The position numbers and the translations under genes are program-made. From NCBI GenBank assembly GCA_003022485.1, contig PXTS01000027.1:1-34513 (forward strand): a stretch of DNA of 34,513 nucleotides, given 5' to 3'. Source of the stretch: Bacteroidetes bacterium QS_8_68_28. GTDB lineage: Bacteria; Bacteroidota; Rhodothermia; Rhodothermales; Salinibacteraceae. The first letter of the stretch is position 1. The number at the start of each line of letters is the position of its first letter. Shown one piece after another: positions 13,851-22,300 of this stretch. The notes beneath the pieces are model-generated. The model ran no database searches. It had not been told where the DNA came from and saw only the letters and a list, made by a program, of their open reading frames with translations.

Positions 13851-14888
13851 TCATCCGCGTGTTGCGTCCCACGAGAGCGAAGGCCGCGCGTCGGCGATCA
13901 CGAAGGCCGCGTCGCGCCCGGGCCGCAGTTCGAGGTCGCCCGAAGGGGCGAGGATGCGCCGCCCGCCCTGCTCGACGCCCAGCAGCAACGCACCCTGCTG
14001 GGGGAGCCGGTTCCGCACCTCGGCGACGGTTGGCGCGCGGCCGTTTTCGGAAAAGTCGCCTTCGGAGAGAGCCACGCGGAAGACGGCCTTGCCCTCGTTG
14101 TCGGCGATGTCGGTGATGATCACGGAGGAGCCGGCGTCTTGGAGCTCCTGCACGACCGCGTACTGGCTCGTCGGAACGACCACAGTGATGCGTTCCTCGC
14201 CGATCTCCCCGAGCGTCTCGCGCGCCTTCTTCGATTGAGCGTAGGCGATGATGCGGCCGTCCTCGTTTTTGCGCGCGGCCACCATCGCGGTGAGCATCGT
14301 CTCGTGGTCCTCGTCCGCGCAGGCGATGATGTGACTCGCCGCCGTCAGCCCCGAGCGCCGGGCCACGTCCGCCGTAGTTACATCGCCGCGCACGAAGAGG
14401 CACTCGTCGGGGAGCGGGTTCTCGGAGTGGTCGTCGTCGCAGAGCACGAGCTCCTCGCCTTCCCAGGCGGCGTCGGATTTGATCTGGGCCACCAGGTCGT
14501 CGGTGAAGCCCTTCTGGTAGCCGAGGATGACGGTGTGGCCCGTCAGCGAGTCGTAGGAGGAAAGGCCCTTCGTCGCGCGCATTTGCTGGCGGTAAGTGTA
14601 GTCGGAGAGTTCAGTGATGAGCGCCGCCACGGTGCCGACGGTGAACAGGATGACGAGCACCGACCACGCCTGCCCGAGCGTCGTTTGCGGCGAAAAGTCG
14701 CCGTAGCCGACCGTCGAGCCGGTCACGACCATCCACCAGAGGGCAGTAAACGGGTCGGACAGGTTCTCCTCGCCGGCGAGGCTGAAGACGGCCACGCTCG
14801 CCAGGTACACCCCGGCGAGCATCACCAGCACGGACCGATGCGCTGGCGCGCGCCGGAACTGCTGCATGAGCCGCCTGAAAATCGTCAT
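13851..14888 (-). CDS. Two-helix potassium channel with cytoplasmic RCK (TrkA) domains
   Basis: A 345-residue inner-membrane K+ channel subunit. First helix about residues 18-38 (SVLVMLAGVYLASVAVFSLA), pore helix FTALWWMVVTGS and selectivity filter TVGYGD, second helix AWSVLVILFTVGTVAALI. Then an RCK-N domain begins at HTVILGYQKGFTDDLVAQI with VRGDVTTADVARRSGL and ASHIIACADEDHETML, and a C-terminal RCK_C domain with LLLGVEQGGRRILAP and LRPGRDAAFVIAD. The nucleotide motif GxGxxG is replaced by GYQKGF, as in MthK-type channels (GWSEST in MthK). The MthK calcium-site acidic residues appear not to be kept, so the ligand is open. ATG at 14888 is chosen over an upstream start at 15005 because it directly precedes the membrane region. 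Confidence 0.92.
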   Translation of the reverse strand: MTIFRRLMQQFRRAPAHRSVLVMLAGVYLASVAVFSLAGEENLSDPFTALWWMVVTGSTVGYGDFSPQTTLGQAWSVLVILFTVGTVAALITELSDYTYRQQMRATKGLSSYDSLTGHTVILGYQKGFTDDLVAQIKSDAAWEGEELVLCDDDHSENPLPDECLFVRGDVTTADVARRSGLTAASHIIACADEDHETMLTAMVAARKNEDGRIIAYAQSKKARETLGEIGEERITVVVPTSQYAVVQELQDAGSSVIITDIADNEGKAVFRVALSEGDFSENGRAPTVAEVRNRLPQQGALLLGVEQGGRRILAPSGDLELRPGRDAAFVIADARPSLSWDATRG

Positions 14889-14942
14889 GGCGCGATGTGT
14901 TTTCGGGCGTGGTCGCCGTCTGTGGGCGTGGATGGGACATTC

Positions 14943-14962
14943 AGGCACGATACATCGTGCCT
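14943..14962. repeat. Perfect 9-bp palindrome, dispersed-repeat type
   Basis: AGGCACGAT (14943-14951) and ATCGTGCCT (14954-14962) are exact reverse complements separated by two bases, followed by CTAC. It resembles the GTAGRGGCACGAT-type palindromes I remember as dispersed elements in cyanobacteria and Chloroflexota; the left flank has decayed. It lies between two divergent genes. Confidence 0.5.
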
Positions 14963-15134
14963 CTACGTTTCGTTGCGGGCGTGTTTGCTCGGGAGCGGGC
15001 GTCAACGTCTCTCATCCCCAGTCCCCTGCACCCATCACCCGCCGCCGACGAGCGTAAGCGGGGACGGCGTGAACAAATGCCCGGGTGCGGGATTGGTGTT
15101 CGTCCCCGGGGGGCGCCTGCTGCCGAGCCGGCGA

Positions 15135-15165
15135 TTGCAAGTGGGTGGGCGCACGGCTACTTTTC
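15135..15165 (+). promoter_or_regulatory. Candidate Bacteroidota-type promoter (TTG-N20-TAnnTTT)
   Basis: TTG at 15135-15137 is followed 20 bases later by TACTTTTC at 15158-15165, close to the Bacteroidota sigma factor consensus TTG, 19-21 bases, TAnnTTTG. It would give a leader of about 55 bases before the ATG at 15228. The rest of the 339-base gap 14889-15227 shows only the 14943 palindrome. Confidence 0.3.
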
Positions 15166-15227
15166 CCTCTCCGCTCCCTTCTCTGAAAACGAGATGGGCG
15201 TCTTCGCTCCTTCCCTGCTTCCGAGTC

Positions 15228-15815
15228 ATGCGCATGACGCTTTCGCTCTTCTGTCTGGTGCTCTTCCTGGTCCTCTCCACGCCCGCGCAGGCCCAGCTCC
15301 GGGCCGATGCCGGGCCGCCTGCGCCCGTGCCGGTCTACGACTCGGGCGCCTCTGCGAGCACCGGAGAGGAGACTGATGCGGAACTGGTTGAGCAGGCAGG
15401 CGACTGGCTGGGAACGGTCTTCAGCGACGAGCACTTTCGCATGTCGCACAGCTACGAGATGTCGGCGAGCTCCTTCGGCGGGGGGTCCTCGTTGGGAATG
15501 TACACCAACTCGATGCAGTGGCAGTTCGACGACGAATGGGCCGCGCGCGTGGACGTGAGCGTAGCCCACCAGCCCTTCAGCGGTGAGGCCTTTGGGGAGG
15601 ACGGGCAGAACATGCGCGTCTTTCTGCGCAACGCCGAGGTCGCCTACCGGCCCAACGAGAACATGACGTTCCACCTCCAAGTCCGGCAGAGCCCCTACGG
15701 GCGCTACGCCGGTCCCTACGGGCGGCGCGTGCCGGGAGCCTTCGGCCGGGGGGCCGCTCTGCCCCCACCGCAAGCGCGCGGGGGGCTGTTCTGGAAGAGC
15801 CAGCAGCGCAACTGA
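15228..15815 (+). CDS. Exported protein of unknown function, possibly outer-membrane
   Basis: A 195-residue protein. A clear signal peptide (MTLSLFCLVLFLVLSTPAQA, cleavage before Q) is followed by an acidic linker. The body has a beta-rich character with alternating polar/hydrophobic residues: HFRMSHSYEMSASSFGGGSS, MQWQFDDEWAARVDVSVAHQ, FLRNAEVAYRPNENMTFHLQ. That pattern suits a small beta-sheet envelope or barrel-edge protein. The C-terminus is Gly/Arg/Pro-rich. I do not recognise a family. ATG at 15228 is chosen for the signal peptide; the longer open frame upstream is antisense to the channel gene. It is the first gene of a plus-strand run leading to rsfS. Confidence 0.75.
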   Translation: MRMTLSLFCLVLFLVLSTPAQAQLRADAGPPAPVPVYDSGASASTGEETDAELVEQAGDWLGTVFSDEHFRMSHSYEMSASSFGGGSSLGMYTNSMQWQFDDEWAARVDVSVAHQPFSGEAFGEDGQNMRVFLRNAEVAYRPNENMTFHLQVRQSPYGRYAGPYGRRVPGAFGRGAALPPPQARGGLFWKSQQRN

Positions 15816-15935
15816 CGTATCCGTCATGCCGCAGGCTACCCGCGCCGTCGCTGCTCGCTTTCGCGCGCTTTGCGCTTCCGGCGCGGTGGTGAAGTGCTTG
15901 CGCGGGCATGTCCTTCTCCAAAGGCGCGGGAACGA

Positions 15936-16457
15936 ATGAGTAGCGACGCGCACACGAGCCGGTGGGGCCATCGCGCGCTCAACGTGGCGCTCGGCGTGCT
16001 GGGGGTGACGGTGCTGGCGCTCGTCTACGCGCTCGTCTCGCAGCACTTGGGCGGGGCGGCGACGCCTGCTCCCAATCCGTCGCGTTCCGGCGCGCCCGCA
16101 GAGACGAACGCCCGTTCGACAGACTCCGCCCCTGACGAGATCGTCCAAGTTGGGGTAAAAAATGGATGCGGGGCCGAGGGCGTGGCTGCCGAGACGCGCC
16201 GCCACCTCGTGCGCGCCGGCTTCGACGTCGTCGAGGTGGGCAACTACACGACCTTCGACCTCGACTCCTCGATGGTGATCGACCGCGTGGGCAACCGCGC
16301 CGCCGCCCGCCGCGTGGCCCGCGCGATGGGCATCCCGCCCGGACGCGTTCGCCGGGAGGAGGGCGAGGGCTACTACCTCGACGCCACGGTCGTGCTCGGG
16401 GCGGACTATCGTTCGCTCAAACCCTTCCGGAAAGAGACCGCCACGGCCGCGCGGTGA
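15936..16457 (+). CDS. LytR C-terminal (LytR_C) domain protein, membrane-anchored
   Basis: A 173-residue protein with one N-terminal helix (VALGVLGVTVLALVYALVSQ, about residues 19-38), a Pro/Ser/Ala linker and a C-terminal LytR_C domain (about 73-165): VQVGVKNGCGAEGVAAETRR, LVRAGFDVVEVGNYTTFDLD, VIDRVGNRAAARRVARAMGI, YYLDATVVLGADY. The catalytic LCP domain that attaches cell-wall polymers is absent; only the accessory domain is present. In several Bacteroidota and Rhodothermota genomes such a gene precedes rsfS, as here (89-base gap). ATG at 15936 is used as it starts just before the helix. Confidence 0.85.
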   Translation: MSSDAHTSRWGHRALNVALGVLGVTVLALVYALVSQHLGGAATPAPNPSRSGAPAETNARSTDSAPDEIVQVGVKNGCGAEGVAAETRRHLVRAGFDVVEVGNYTTFDLDSSMVIDRVGNRAAARRVARAMGIPPGRVRREEGEGYYLDATVVLGADYRSLKPFRKETATAAR

Positions 16458-16546
16458 CGCTCTTCCCGACTGCCGCTTTTTCGCCTGCTCTCCCCGCCCA
16501 ACCGATGGAGGAGAACCGCTCGTAGCGTTCTGCTTTTTCTCGCTCG

Positions 16547-17053
16547 ATGAGCACCGCCCGTTCCACACGCTCTACATCGTCTTCCTCGTCCCCGCGCGCC
16601 GGCGACGGCACGACTGCCGCCGGCGACGACGCGACTGCCGCTGGCGACTCGGCGCGCGCACTGGCCGCTTGCGTTGTCGACGCAATGGCCGAACGCAAGG
16701 CCGCCGGCATCACGGTGCTGGACCTGCGTGCCGTCGGCGGCGGCGTGGCCGACTTTTTCGTCGTCGCCACCGGCTCCTCGAACCGCCAGATCCGCGCCGT
16801 CGCCAATGCGGTGGAGGAAGACGCCGAGGCGCGCTTCGGGGAGACGCCCTGGCACGTGGAGGGCAAGAAACACCTCCAGTGGGTCGTGCTCGACTACGTG
16901 GACGTGGTGGTCCACGTCTTCAGCCGCGAGAAGCGCGAATACTACGACCTCGAACGCCTCTGGGGCGACGCCGACATCGAGCACGTGCCCGAGGAAGACG
17001 GGGCCGCCGCCGTCGAGTTGCTTCAGCCGCGGCGTGCCGCTTCCTCGTCGTGA
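16547..17053 (+). CDS. rsfS: Ribosome silencing factor RsfS
   Basis: A 168-residue protein of the Oligomerisation/Iojap family, which binds ribosomal protein L14 and blocks subunit joining when nutrients are scarce. Core blocks: AERKAAGITVLDLRAVGGGV, ADFFVVATGSSNRQIRAVAN, TPWHVEGKKHLQWVVLDYVD and VVVHVFSREKREYYDLERLW, followed by GDAD. The first 35 residues are a Ser/Thr/Ala/Gly/Asp-rich extension, partly encoded by two copies of a 21-base repeat (16601-16642); usual RsfS proteins start near residue 34. ATG at 16547 gives the full frame. Confidence 0.95.
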   Translation: MSTARSTRSTSSSSSPRAGDGTTAAGDDATAAGDSARALAACVVDAMAERKAAGITVLDLRAVGGGVADFFVVATGSSNRQIRAVANAVEEDAEARFGETPWHVEGKKHLQWVVLDYVDVVVHVFSREKREYYDLERLWGDADIEHVPEEDGAAAVELLQPRRAASSS

Positions 17054-17095
17054 CGCCAGCGGCGACGCGCTTTCCTTCGCTCCCGTGGACGTTCT

Positions 17096-17629
17096 GTGTT
17101 TGCTGTGCTTCCGGAAAAAGCGAGCGCCCGCGCGGGACTGATTCTCGCCCTCGGCGCCGGTCTGCTACTGGCAGGGTGCGCCGGGAGCGGCGGCGCGAGT
17201 GAAAAGCCCCCGCCCGACCAGCGCTACGGGCACCGCTACGACGGGGAAGGCCCCGGCGGACGCCAGACGTTGGCCCCCACCCCGCCGGAGGAGGGACGTG
17301 CCTACAACCGCTTCGCCGTGCCGGTCGATTCGGTCGTCGCGCGGGCGGATTCTTTCCAGCAAGGAGACGCGGCCGTCCCCGTCGAGTTGCTCATCAAGGG
17401 CGCGCTGCCGAACGAGTGCCTCTCGCTCGCGGAGGCGAAGCAGGAGCGCAATGGGCACTTCATCAACGTCACCTTCCGGATGCGCTGGCCGACGGGGCTG
17501 GGCGCGGACTGCGCGCGCTACGAGCGTCCGTTTCGCTTCTACCTGCCGCTGGAGGGACGCTACGAACCCGGCGACTACACGCTCAAGCTCAACGGCACGG
17601 AGTACCCGTTCACCGTGCGCCGCGAGTGA
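17096..17629 (+). CDS. Predicted lipoprotein, function unknown
   Basis: A 177-residue protein starting with GTG at 17096 (a second GTG at 17105 is possible). The hydrophobic segment LILALGAGLLLAGC ends in a lipobox cysteine at about residue 28. A Gly/Pro-rich linker follows, then a beta-rich domain with two conserved-looking cysteines: AVPVELLIKGALPNECLSLA, ADCARYERPFRFYLPLEG and GDYTLKLNGTEYPFTV. The Cys pair (NEC and ADC) could form a disulfide. The fold looks immunoglobulin-like, but I do not recognise a named family. It lies between rsfS and a DUF423 gene on the same strand. Confidence 0.75.
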   Translation: MFAVLPEKASARAGLILALGAGLLLAGCAGSGGASEKPPPDQRYGHRYDGEGPGGRQTLAPTPPEEGRAYNRFAVPVDSVVARADSFQQGDAAVPVELLIKGALPNECLSLAEAKQERNGHFINVTFRMRWPTGLGADCARYERPFRFYLPLEGRYEPGDYTLKLNGTEYPFTVRRE

Positions 17630-17690
17630 CGCGCGCCCCCAGCAGGTCGGCGACGCCCCCACGCATCACGAACCCCCCACCCACGAGACG

Positions 17691-18062
17691 ATGCGATTTT
17701 TTCTGCTTTTCGGCACAGGAGCAGCGGGGCTGGCCGTGGCCGCTGGGGCCTTCGGAGCGCACGCGCTGGAGGGCCGCGTGACGGCCGGGCGGTTGGAGGT
17801 CTTCGAGACGGCCGTGCGCTACCAGATGTACCACGCGCTGGCGCTGCTCTTCGTGGGCTGGGCCGGCCGCACGCTCGATAGCAGCGTGCTCCTGGCGGGG
17901 GCGGGCGGATGCTTCGCGGCAGGCATCGTGATTTTCAGCGGCAGCCTCTACCTGCTGGTCCTCACCGACACCGGCTGGCTGGGGGCCGTTGCGCCCATTG
18001 GCGGCGTGGCCTTCCTGGCCGGCTGGGGACTGCTGGCGTGGGCGCTCGTGCGGGGCGTGTAG
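17691..18062 (+). CDS. DUF423 (YgdD/TMEM256-like) membrane protein
   Basis: A 123-residue inner-membrane protein with four predicted helices. The family signature is present: GLAVAAGAFGAHALEGRV (13-30), VFETAVRYQMYHALALLFVG, then AAGIVIFSGSLYLLVLT and GAVAPIGGVAFLAGWGLLAW. The molecular role of this widespread family is not known. ATG at 17691 is clear. It converges on the acidic protein gene at 18100, with 37 bases between. Confidence 0.93.
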   Translation: MRFFLLFGTGAAGLAVAAGAFGAHALEGRVTAGRLEVFETAVRYQMYHALALLFVGWAGRTLDSSVLLAGAGGCFAAGIVIFSGSLYLLVLTDTGWLGAVAPIGGVAFLAGWGLLAWALVRGV

Positions 18063-18099
18063 CGAACCGGTGGCACGCGCGGTCTGCCGTCTGCTGTCT

Positions 18100-18447
18100 T
18101 CAAACCGCTCCGTCCTCGAACAGCAGGGTGAAGCTGGGCACCAGGTCGTGCTCGCGGGCGAGGACTCGGACGGCCTCGGCGGCCTCCTCGGGGGTGTCGT
18201 AATGGCTGTACTCGTCGCTGCCCGTGGCGAGGGCGTAGCCGATTTCGTCATCTTCCTCGGGGGCGTAGTCGGTTTCCCAGTCGGTAGCCTCCTCAACGAT
18301 GAAGGACCCGTCCTCCGGCATAAAGGAGGCGAGGTAGCGCTCGCGCCGCGCCTCTGCATCGATGAGACTGAGGTGGCCGAGCGCGCCGTACTCTTCGTCG
18401 TAGAAGAGCGTCTCGGCGATGAGAACGCGGGTGAAGCGGTCGGGCAC
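18100..18447 (-). CDS. Small acidic conserved-looking protein, function unknown
   Basis: A 115-residue protein with a GTG start at 18447. It is strongly acidic (for example EEATDWETDYAPEEDDEIGY) and rich in Asp, Glu and Tyr, with no membrane segment or signal. High GC third positions and the absence of a competing frame support coding. I do not recognise a family. It lies just downstream of lipB, separated by a 42-base gap that is a G-rich heptad tract. Confidence 0.65.
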   Translation of the reverse strand: MPDRFTRVLIAETLFYDEEYGALGHLSLIDAEARRERYLASFMPEDGSFIVEEATDWETDYAPEEDDEIGYALATGSDEYSHYDTPEEAAEAVRVLAREHDLVPSFTLLFEDGAV

Positions 18448-18450
18448 GTT

Positions 18451-18485
18451 GGAGCGTGGGGCGTGGGAGAGAGGGAGTGCGGGGA
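18451..18485. repeat. G-rich heptad tract between lipB and the acidic protein gene
   Basis: Five units in register: GGAGCGT, GGGGCGT, GGGAGAG, AGGGAGT, GCGGGGA. It fills nearly the whole gap from the GTG start (18447) to the lipB stop (18490). Single arm. Confidence 0.6.
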
Positions 18486-18489
18486 CAGG

Positions 18490-19293
18490 TCAGGTCGCGG
18501 CGGGCTGGAGCAGGGCGGGAAGCGGGGCGTCCTCCTCGGCCAGCAGGGCGCGCAGGAAGGCGCGGGCGTCGCTGTCGCGTTTGAGCGAAAGGTCGGCGTC
18601 GAACGTTTCGGCGAAGGCGTCCAGAAACCGGGTGCGTGCCGTGCCGGGGGCCACGCGACGGTCCGTTTCTTGTTGAAGCGAGGTCACGCCCCGGTCGGCG
18701 ATGCCGCAGGGCACAATCGAATCGAAAAACGACAGGTCGGTGTTGACGTTCAGCGCCAACCCGTGCATCGTCACCCAGCGGCTGCACCGCACGCCCATCG
18801 CGCAGATCTTGCGCTCCGGCCCCTGCGCGTCGGGACCCACCCAAACGCCCGTGCGCCCCTCCACGCGCTCCCCCTTGACGCCGAAGGCCGCGCACGCCTG
18901 GATCACCGCCGCTTCGAGGGCGCGCAGGTAGCGGTGCAGGTCGCGGAAGAAGCGGTCCAGGTCCAGCAGCGGGTAGGCCACGAGTTGCCCCGGGCCGTGA
19001 AACGTGATGTCGCCGCCGCGCCCCACGCGGTGAAAGGACGCGCCGCGCTCGGCGAGGGCTTCCTCCGAGAGGAGCAAGTTGGCCGCGTCGCCGCTCTTGC
19101 CGAGGGTGTAGGCGGGCGGATGCTCGACCAACAGCAGCACGTGTGGCACGCGGGTCCCGGTCTCGTCTTTTTCCGCCCCGTCGCCGGCTCGCTTCGCGCG
19201 GATCAGGCGCTGCTGGATGCACTGCTGGAGGGCCTGCGCCGGAGCGTAGGCCACCCGCCCCAGTTCACACGCGACGACAGCTTCGCGGTTCAT
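18490..19293 (-). CDS. lipB: Octanoyl-[acyl-carrier-protein]:protein N-octanoyltransferase LipB
   Basis: A 267-residue enzyme that moves octanoate from acyl carrier protein to the lipoyl domains of 2-oxoacid dehydrogenases and GcvH. Signature [20 protein letters not shown] lies at 92-111, with catalytic Lys162 (RKICAMGVR) and Cys196 ([15 protein letters not shown]). VGRG, GRTGVWV and [13 protein letters not shown] are also typical. An N-terminal loop ([19 protein letters not shown]) makes it slightly long. ATG at 19293 is chosen; the open frame to 19332 is repeat DNA. The C-terminus adds about 30 residues beyond the core. lipA is not in the window. Confidence 0.96.
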   Translation of the reverse strand: MNREAVVACELGRVAYAPAQALQQCIQQRLIRAKRAGDGAEKDETGTRVPHVLLLVEHPPAYTLGKSGDAANLLLSEEALAERGASFHRVGRGGDITFHGPGQLVAYPLLDLDRFFRDLHRYLRALEAAVIQACAAFGVKGERVEGRTGVWVGPDAQGPERKICAMGVRCSRWVTMHGLALNVNTDLSFFDSIVPCGIADRGVTSLQQETDRRVAPGTARTRFLDAFAETFDADLSLKRDSDARAFLRALLAEEDAPLPALLQPAAT

Positions 19294-19377
19294 GGGTGTT
19301 GGAGTGTTGTGGTGTTCGAGTGGAAAGCGCACGGCAACGCTTCAACACCCGAACACTATACTCGAATACTATTCCCG
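19294..19377. repeat. Paired heptad arms between sprA and lipB
   Basis: Left arm 19294-19321: GGGTGTT, GGAGTGT, TGTGGTG, TTCGAGT. Right arm 19343-19377: CAACACC, CGAACAC, TATACTC, GAATACT, ATTCCCG. GGTGTT/AACACC and TTCGAGT/ACTCGAA cores show the arms are imperfect inverted copies. The sprA stop codon (CTA at 19369-19371) is inside the right arm. Confidence 0.75.
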
Positions 19378-22300
19378 CAGGCTCACGCTCACGTTGAAGC
19401 CCCCGTCGATGTTGCTGTACGAAGGGCGCCGGTTGCCGTCGAAGCGCTCGTAGCGCACCACGAACTCCGCCGAGACGCGGGTCGAGAAGCGATACGAGAG
19501 CTTCGGAGCGACTTTCAGGCGCGTGGAGCTGGTGCGCAGGTTCGTGTTTTCGCTGAGGGCCCGGCTCGGGTCGTACGCGCCCGGGTTGTCCGTGGCGCCG
19601 GCATCGGCGAGGGCGTCGCGCAGAAGGAAGTCGCGCTCGCGCTCGACGGTGCGGGAGGCAGTGAGGCCGAAAGTGATCTGGTTTTCGAGGTCGCCGAAGG
19701 GCAGGAACGGAATGTCGAGGCCCTGCTTGCGGTAGTCGGCGGTAAAGGAGATCTCGCTGGTGCGGTCCTCGACGACCTCCCGGGCGGCCGGGCGCGTCGA
19801 GAAGGTGTTCGTCTGGACCCACTCGACGCTGGTGCGCAGGCCGCCCTTCCAGCTCACTTCCATCCCCACGAGCGGCTGGAAGCGTTCCTGCACGCTCAGG
19901 CGCTGCCCTTCGTAGGGGGCCCGCAGAAAGTCGAAGGCTTCGCCGCCGGTCCCGATCTCGACGGTGCTGGTGTCGCTCCCGGCGGTAAGGGCGCGAAAGT
20001 CGCCGGCGTACTCGGCGTCGTAGCTGTGGGTGAGGCGCACGCTCTGCGTGACCGCGCCGAGAAGCGGCCACTGCGAGAGCCCCGAGTACGTCACCTGCCA
20101 GGCCGGGAGCGGGACCGCGAGGAAGCCGCTCTCCCCGACACGCCCGAGCGAGGAAGAAAACGCATTTCGGAAGTCTTCGCTGATCGAGGCATTGGTCAGC
20201 GGAACTCCCGCGCCGTCGCCCGGCCCGGCGTCTGCAGAGGCGCGCCGGTCGGCCAGCTTCTGGAACTGGCGCGCGATGAAGTCGCGGAAGCCCCCGCCGA
20301 AGGCCCACACGCTCGACGCTCCCGAGCCGGTAAGCGTGCGCGTTTGCTGCTCGCCGGCGCGCAGATTGGTGTAGCTGCTTTTCCTGCTCCAGTCCATTTC
20401 CCAGTTGAGCTGCACCTGGAAGTTCTGGCTGAAGTCCAATCGGGTTCGCGCGCGCAGCTCGTTGCTGTCATTGAGGTCGTCGGTGAGCTGGTACTCGCCG
20501 TCGGGCAGGCGCAGGCCCGTCCCGATCCGGCGCCCGAGGCCGAAGCGGTAGCCCAGCGGCGGCCCCTCGCCTTGCAGCGCTCCCAGCAGCGTGTGGCTGC
20601 CCGAGGTGAACGTGCCGTCCCGGCGGGTGCCCACGTGCGTAGATTCGGCGCTGCGGGTGGCGTTGTAGGTGATCGAGAAGTCGCGAATGCCTGTTACCGC
20701 CAGGGCCGCGCGCCGAAGCAAGTTCACCGGGTCGGGGAGGAAATCGAAGGAAAGCCCGCTTCCGGCGCGCGAAGCGTCTTCGGTTTCCGGCTCGCCGCCC
20801 GCCTCGCTTTCGCCGTTCTCGTCGCCCTTTGAGCCTTCCGGGGAGGCGTCCTCGCCGGCTTCCTTCTCTTCGCCGGCTTGATCGGCGGCCTCCTGCTGCT
20901 TTTCGAGGCGGCGGTAAAACCCGAACTTGCGCCAGAACTGCTGCGGATGCAGCGTGATGCCGGTGGTGACGTTCACGTCGTTGCTTGCCGTCGCGCCGAG
21001 GTTGCTCCCACGCGCGCCGTTTTTCCAGCCGTAGGAAGCGTTGTACGAGACGTCATTGAAGGAGATCCAGTTGAACGCTTCGCCCTCGCCGAAGGGCAGC
21101 TCGAAAGAGGCAGTGAGCTGCTGGGTGTAGCGGTTGGTGCGTGCTCCCTCGGTCCCGAAGAGGCGCCGGAAGAACCGGCTCGGCCCGTAGGTGTTCAGGT
21201 TGCGCTCGACGAAGAAGTCGTCCTCGGCCAGGCCGAGCCCGTCGGCGCTGGTGGCATAGTTGACCGCCTCCTCCTCGTTGGCGAACGGGAGGCCGCCGCG
21301 ACCGGCGTGCGTATCGTCGTCGGTCACGATCCGAATCTGCTCGCGGGCGCCGGCGCGGTTGAAGCTCTGGTTGGTCTGCGTGTTGAAGGAAAGGTTGACA
21401 AAGTCGAACGGGTTGTAGCGCAGGTCGAAGCTGCGTTGGTGGTCGAAGGTGTGCGTGTCGCGGATGGGTTCGCGCAACGCCGAGTCGGCGGCGGAGGAGG
21501 AGAGAAGGTCGTTGTTGGGGCGGTCCTGGCGCTCGCTCGCCTCGCGCGTGAATCCGCTGAAGAAGTCAATGGACTCGGGGACGTAGTTAAAGCGCGTGCC
21601 CGCGAGGGCGCCCACCAGCGGGAGCCCCTCCAGAAACGAAAGCGGCTGCACCGTGCGGGCTTGCTCGAAGCTGTGACGGTACTGGAGGTCGGCGTTCCAC
21701 TGCCAGCGGTCGTCGATCTGCGAGGAGGGGTCGCGCGCGCCCGATTGCGTGAGGGTGTAGAGCAGGCTCACGTTGTCGAGCGTGTAGCGCAGCCAGGGGG
21801 AGTCCGAGCCGGTCTTTGAGAGGCGCACGTTGAGGCGGCGTTGGCTCGTGTGGGTCTGCGCGGCGCGCCGCAGGGCGCCACGGGAGCGGCCGGCCGCCTC
21901 GTCGGCCTGCGTGAGCACGTCGCTGAGCAGCACGTCGCCCCGGTTCGGGGCGTAGCGCGGGGTGGCCGTCTGCGAGCCCAGCTCCAGGGTGATGGGGATT
22001 TCCCAGCCTGCCGTGGCGGGCAGCAGCTTGTGAGCGAAGATCGTGGTCCGCACGTTCCAGTCGAAGCGGCGGGTCTGGCGGCGCTGCCCGAGCGTGCTGG
22101 CCAGCTCGCCCCAGCCGTCGGTCTGGCGGTCGAGGTTGGCGCGCACCTTCGCAAAGTCGGCCAGATCGATGCGAGCGTTGGCGGTGGCCTTCCAGCCGCT
22201 CTTTTCGTCGTAGTCGGTCGCGCGCAGCTCGTTGACCCAGAGGGTGAGGTCTTCGTAGCAGGCGTCGCCGGTCATCACGCATCGGGCGTTCTCCTTCACG

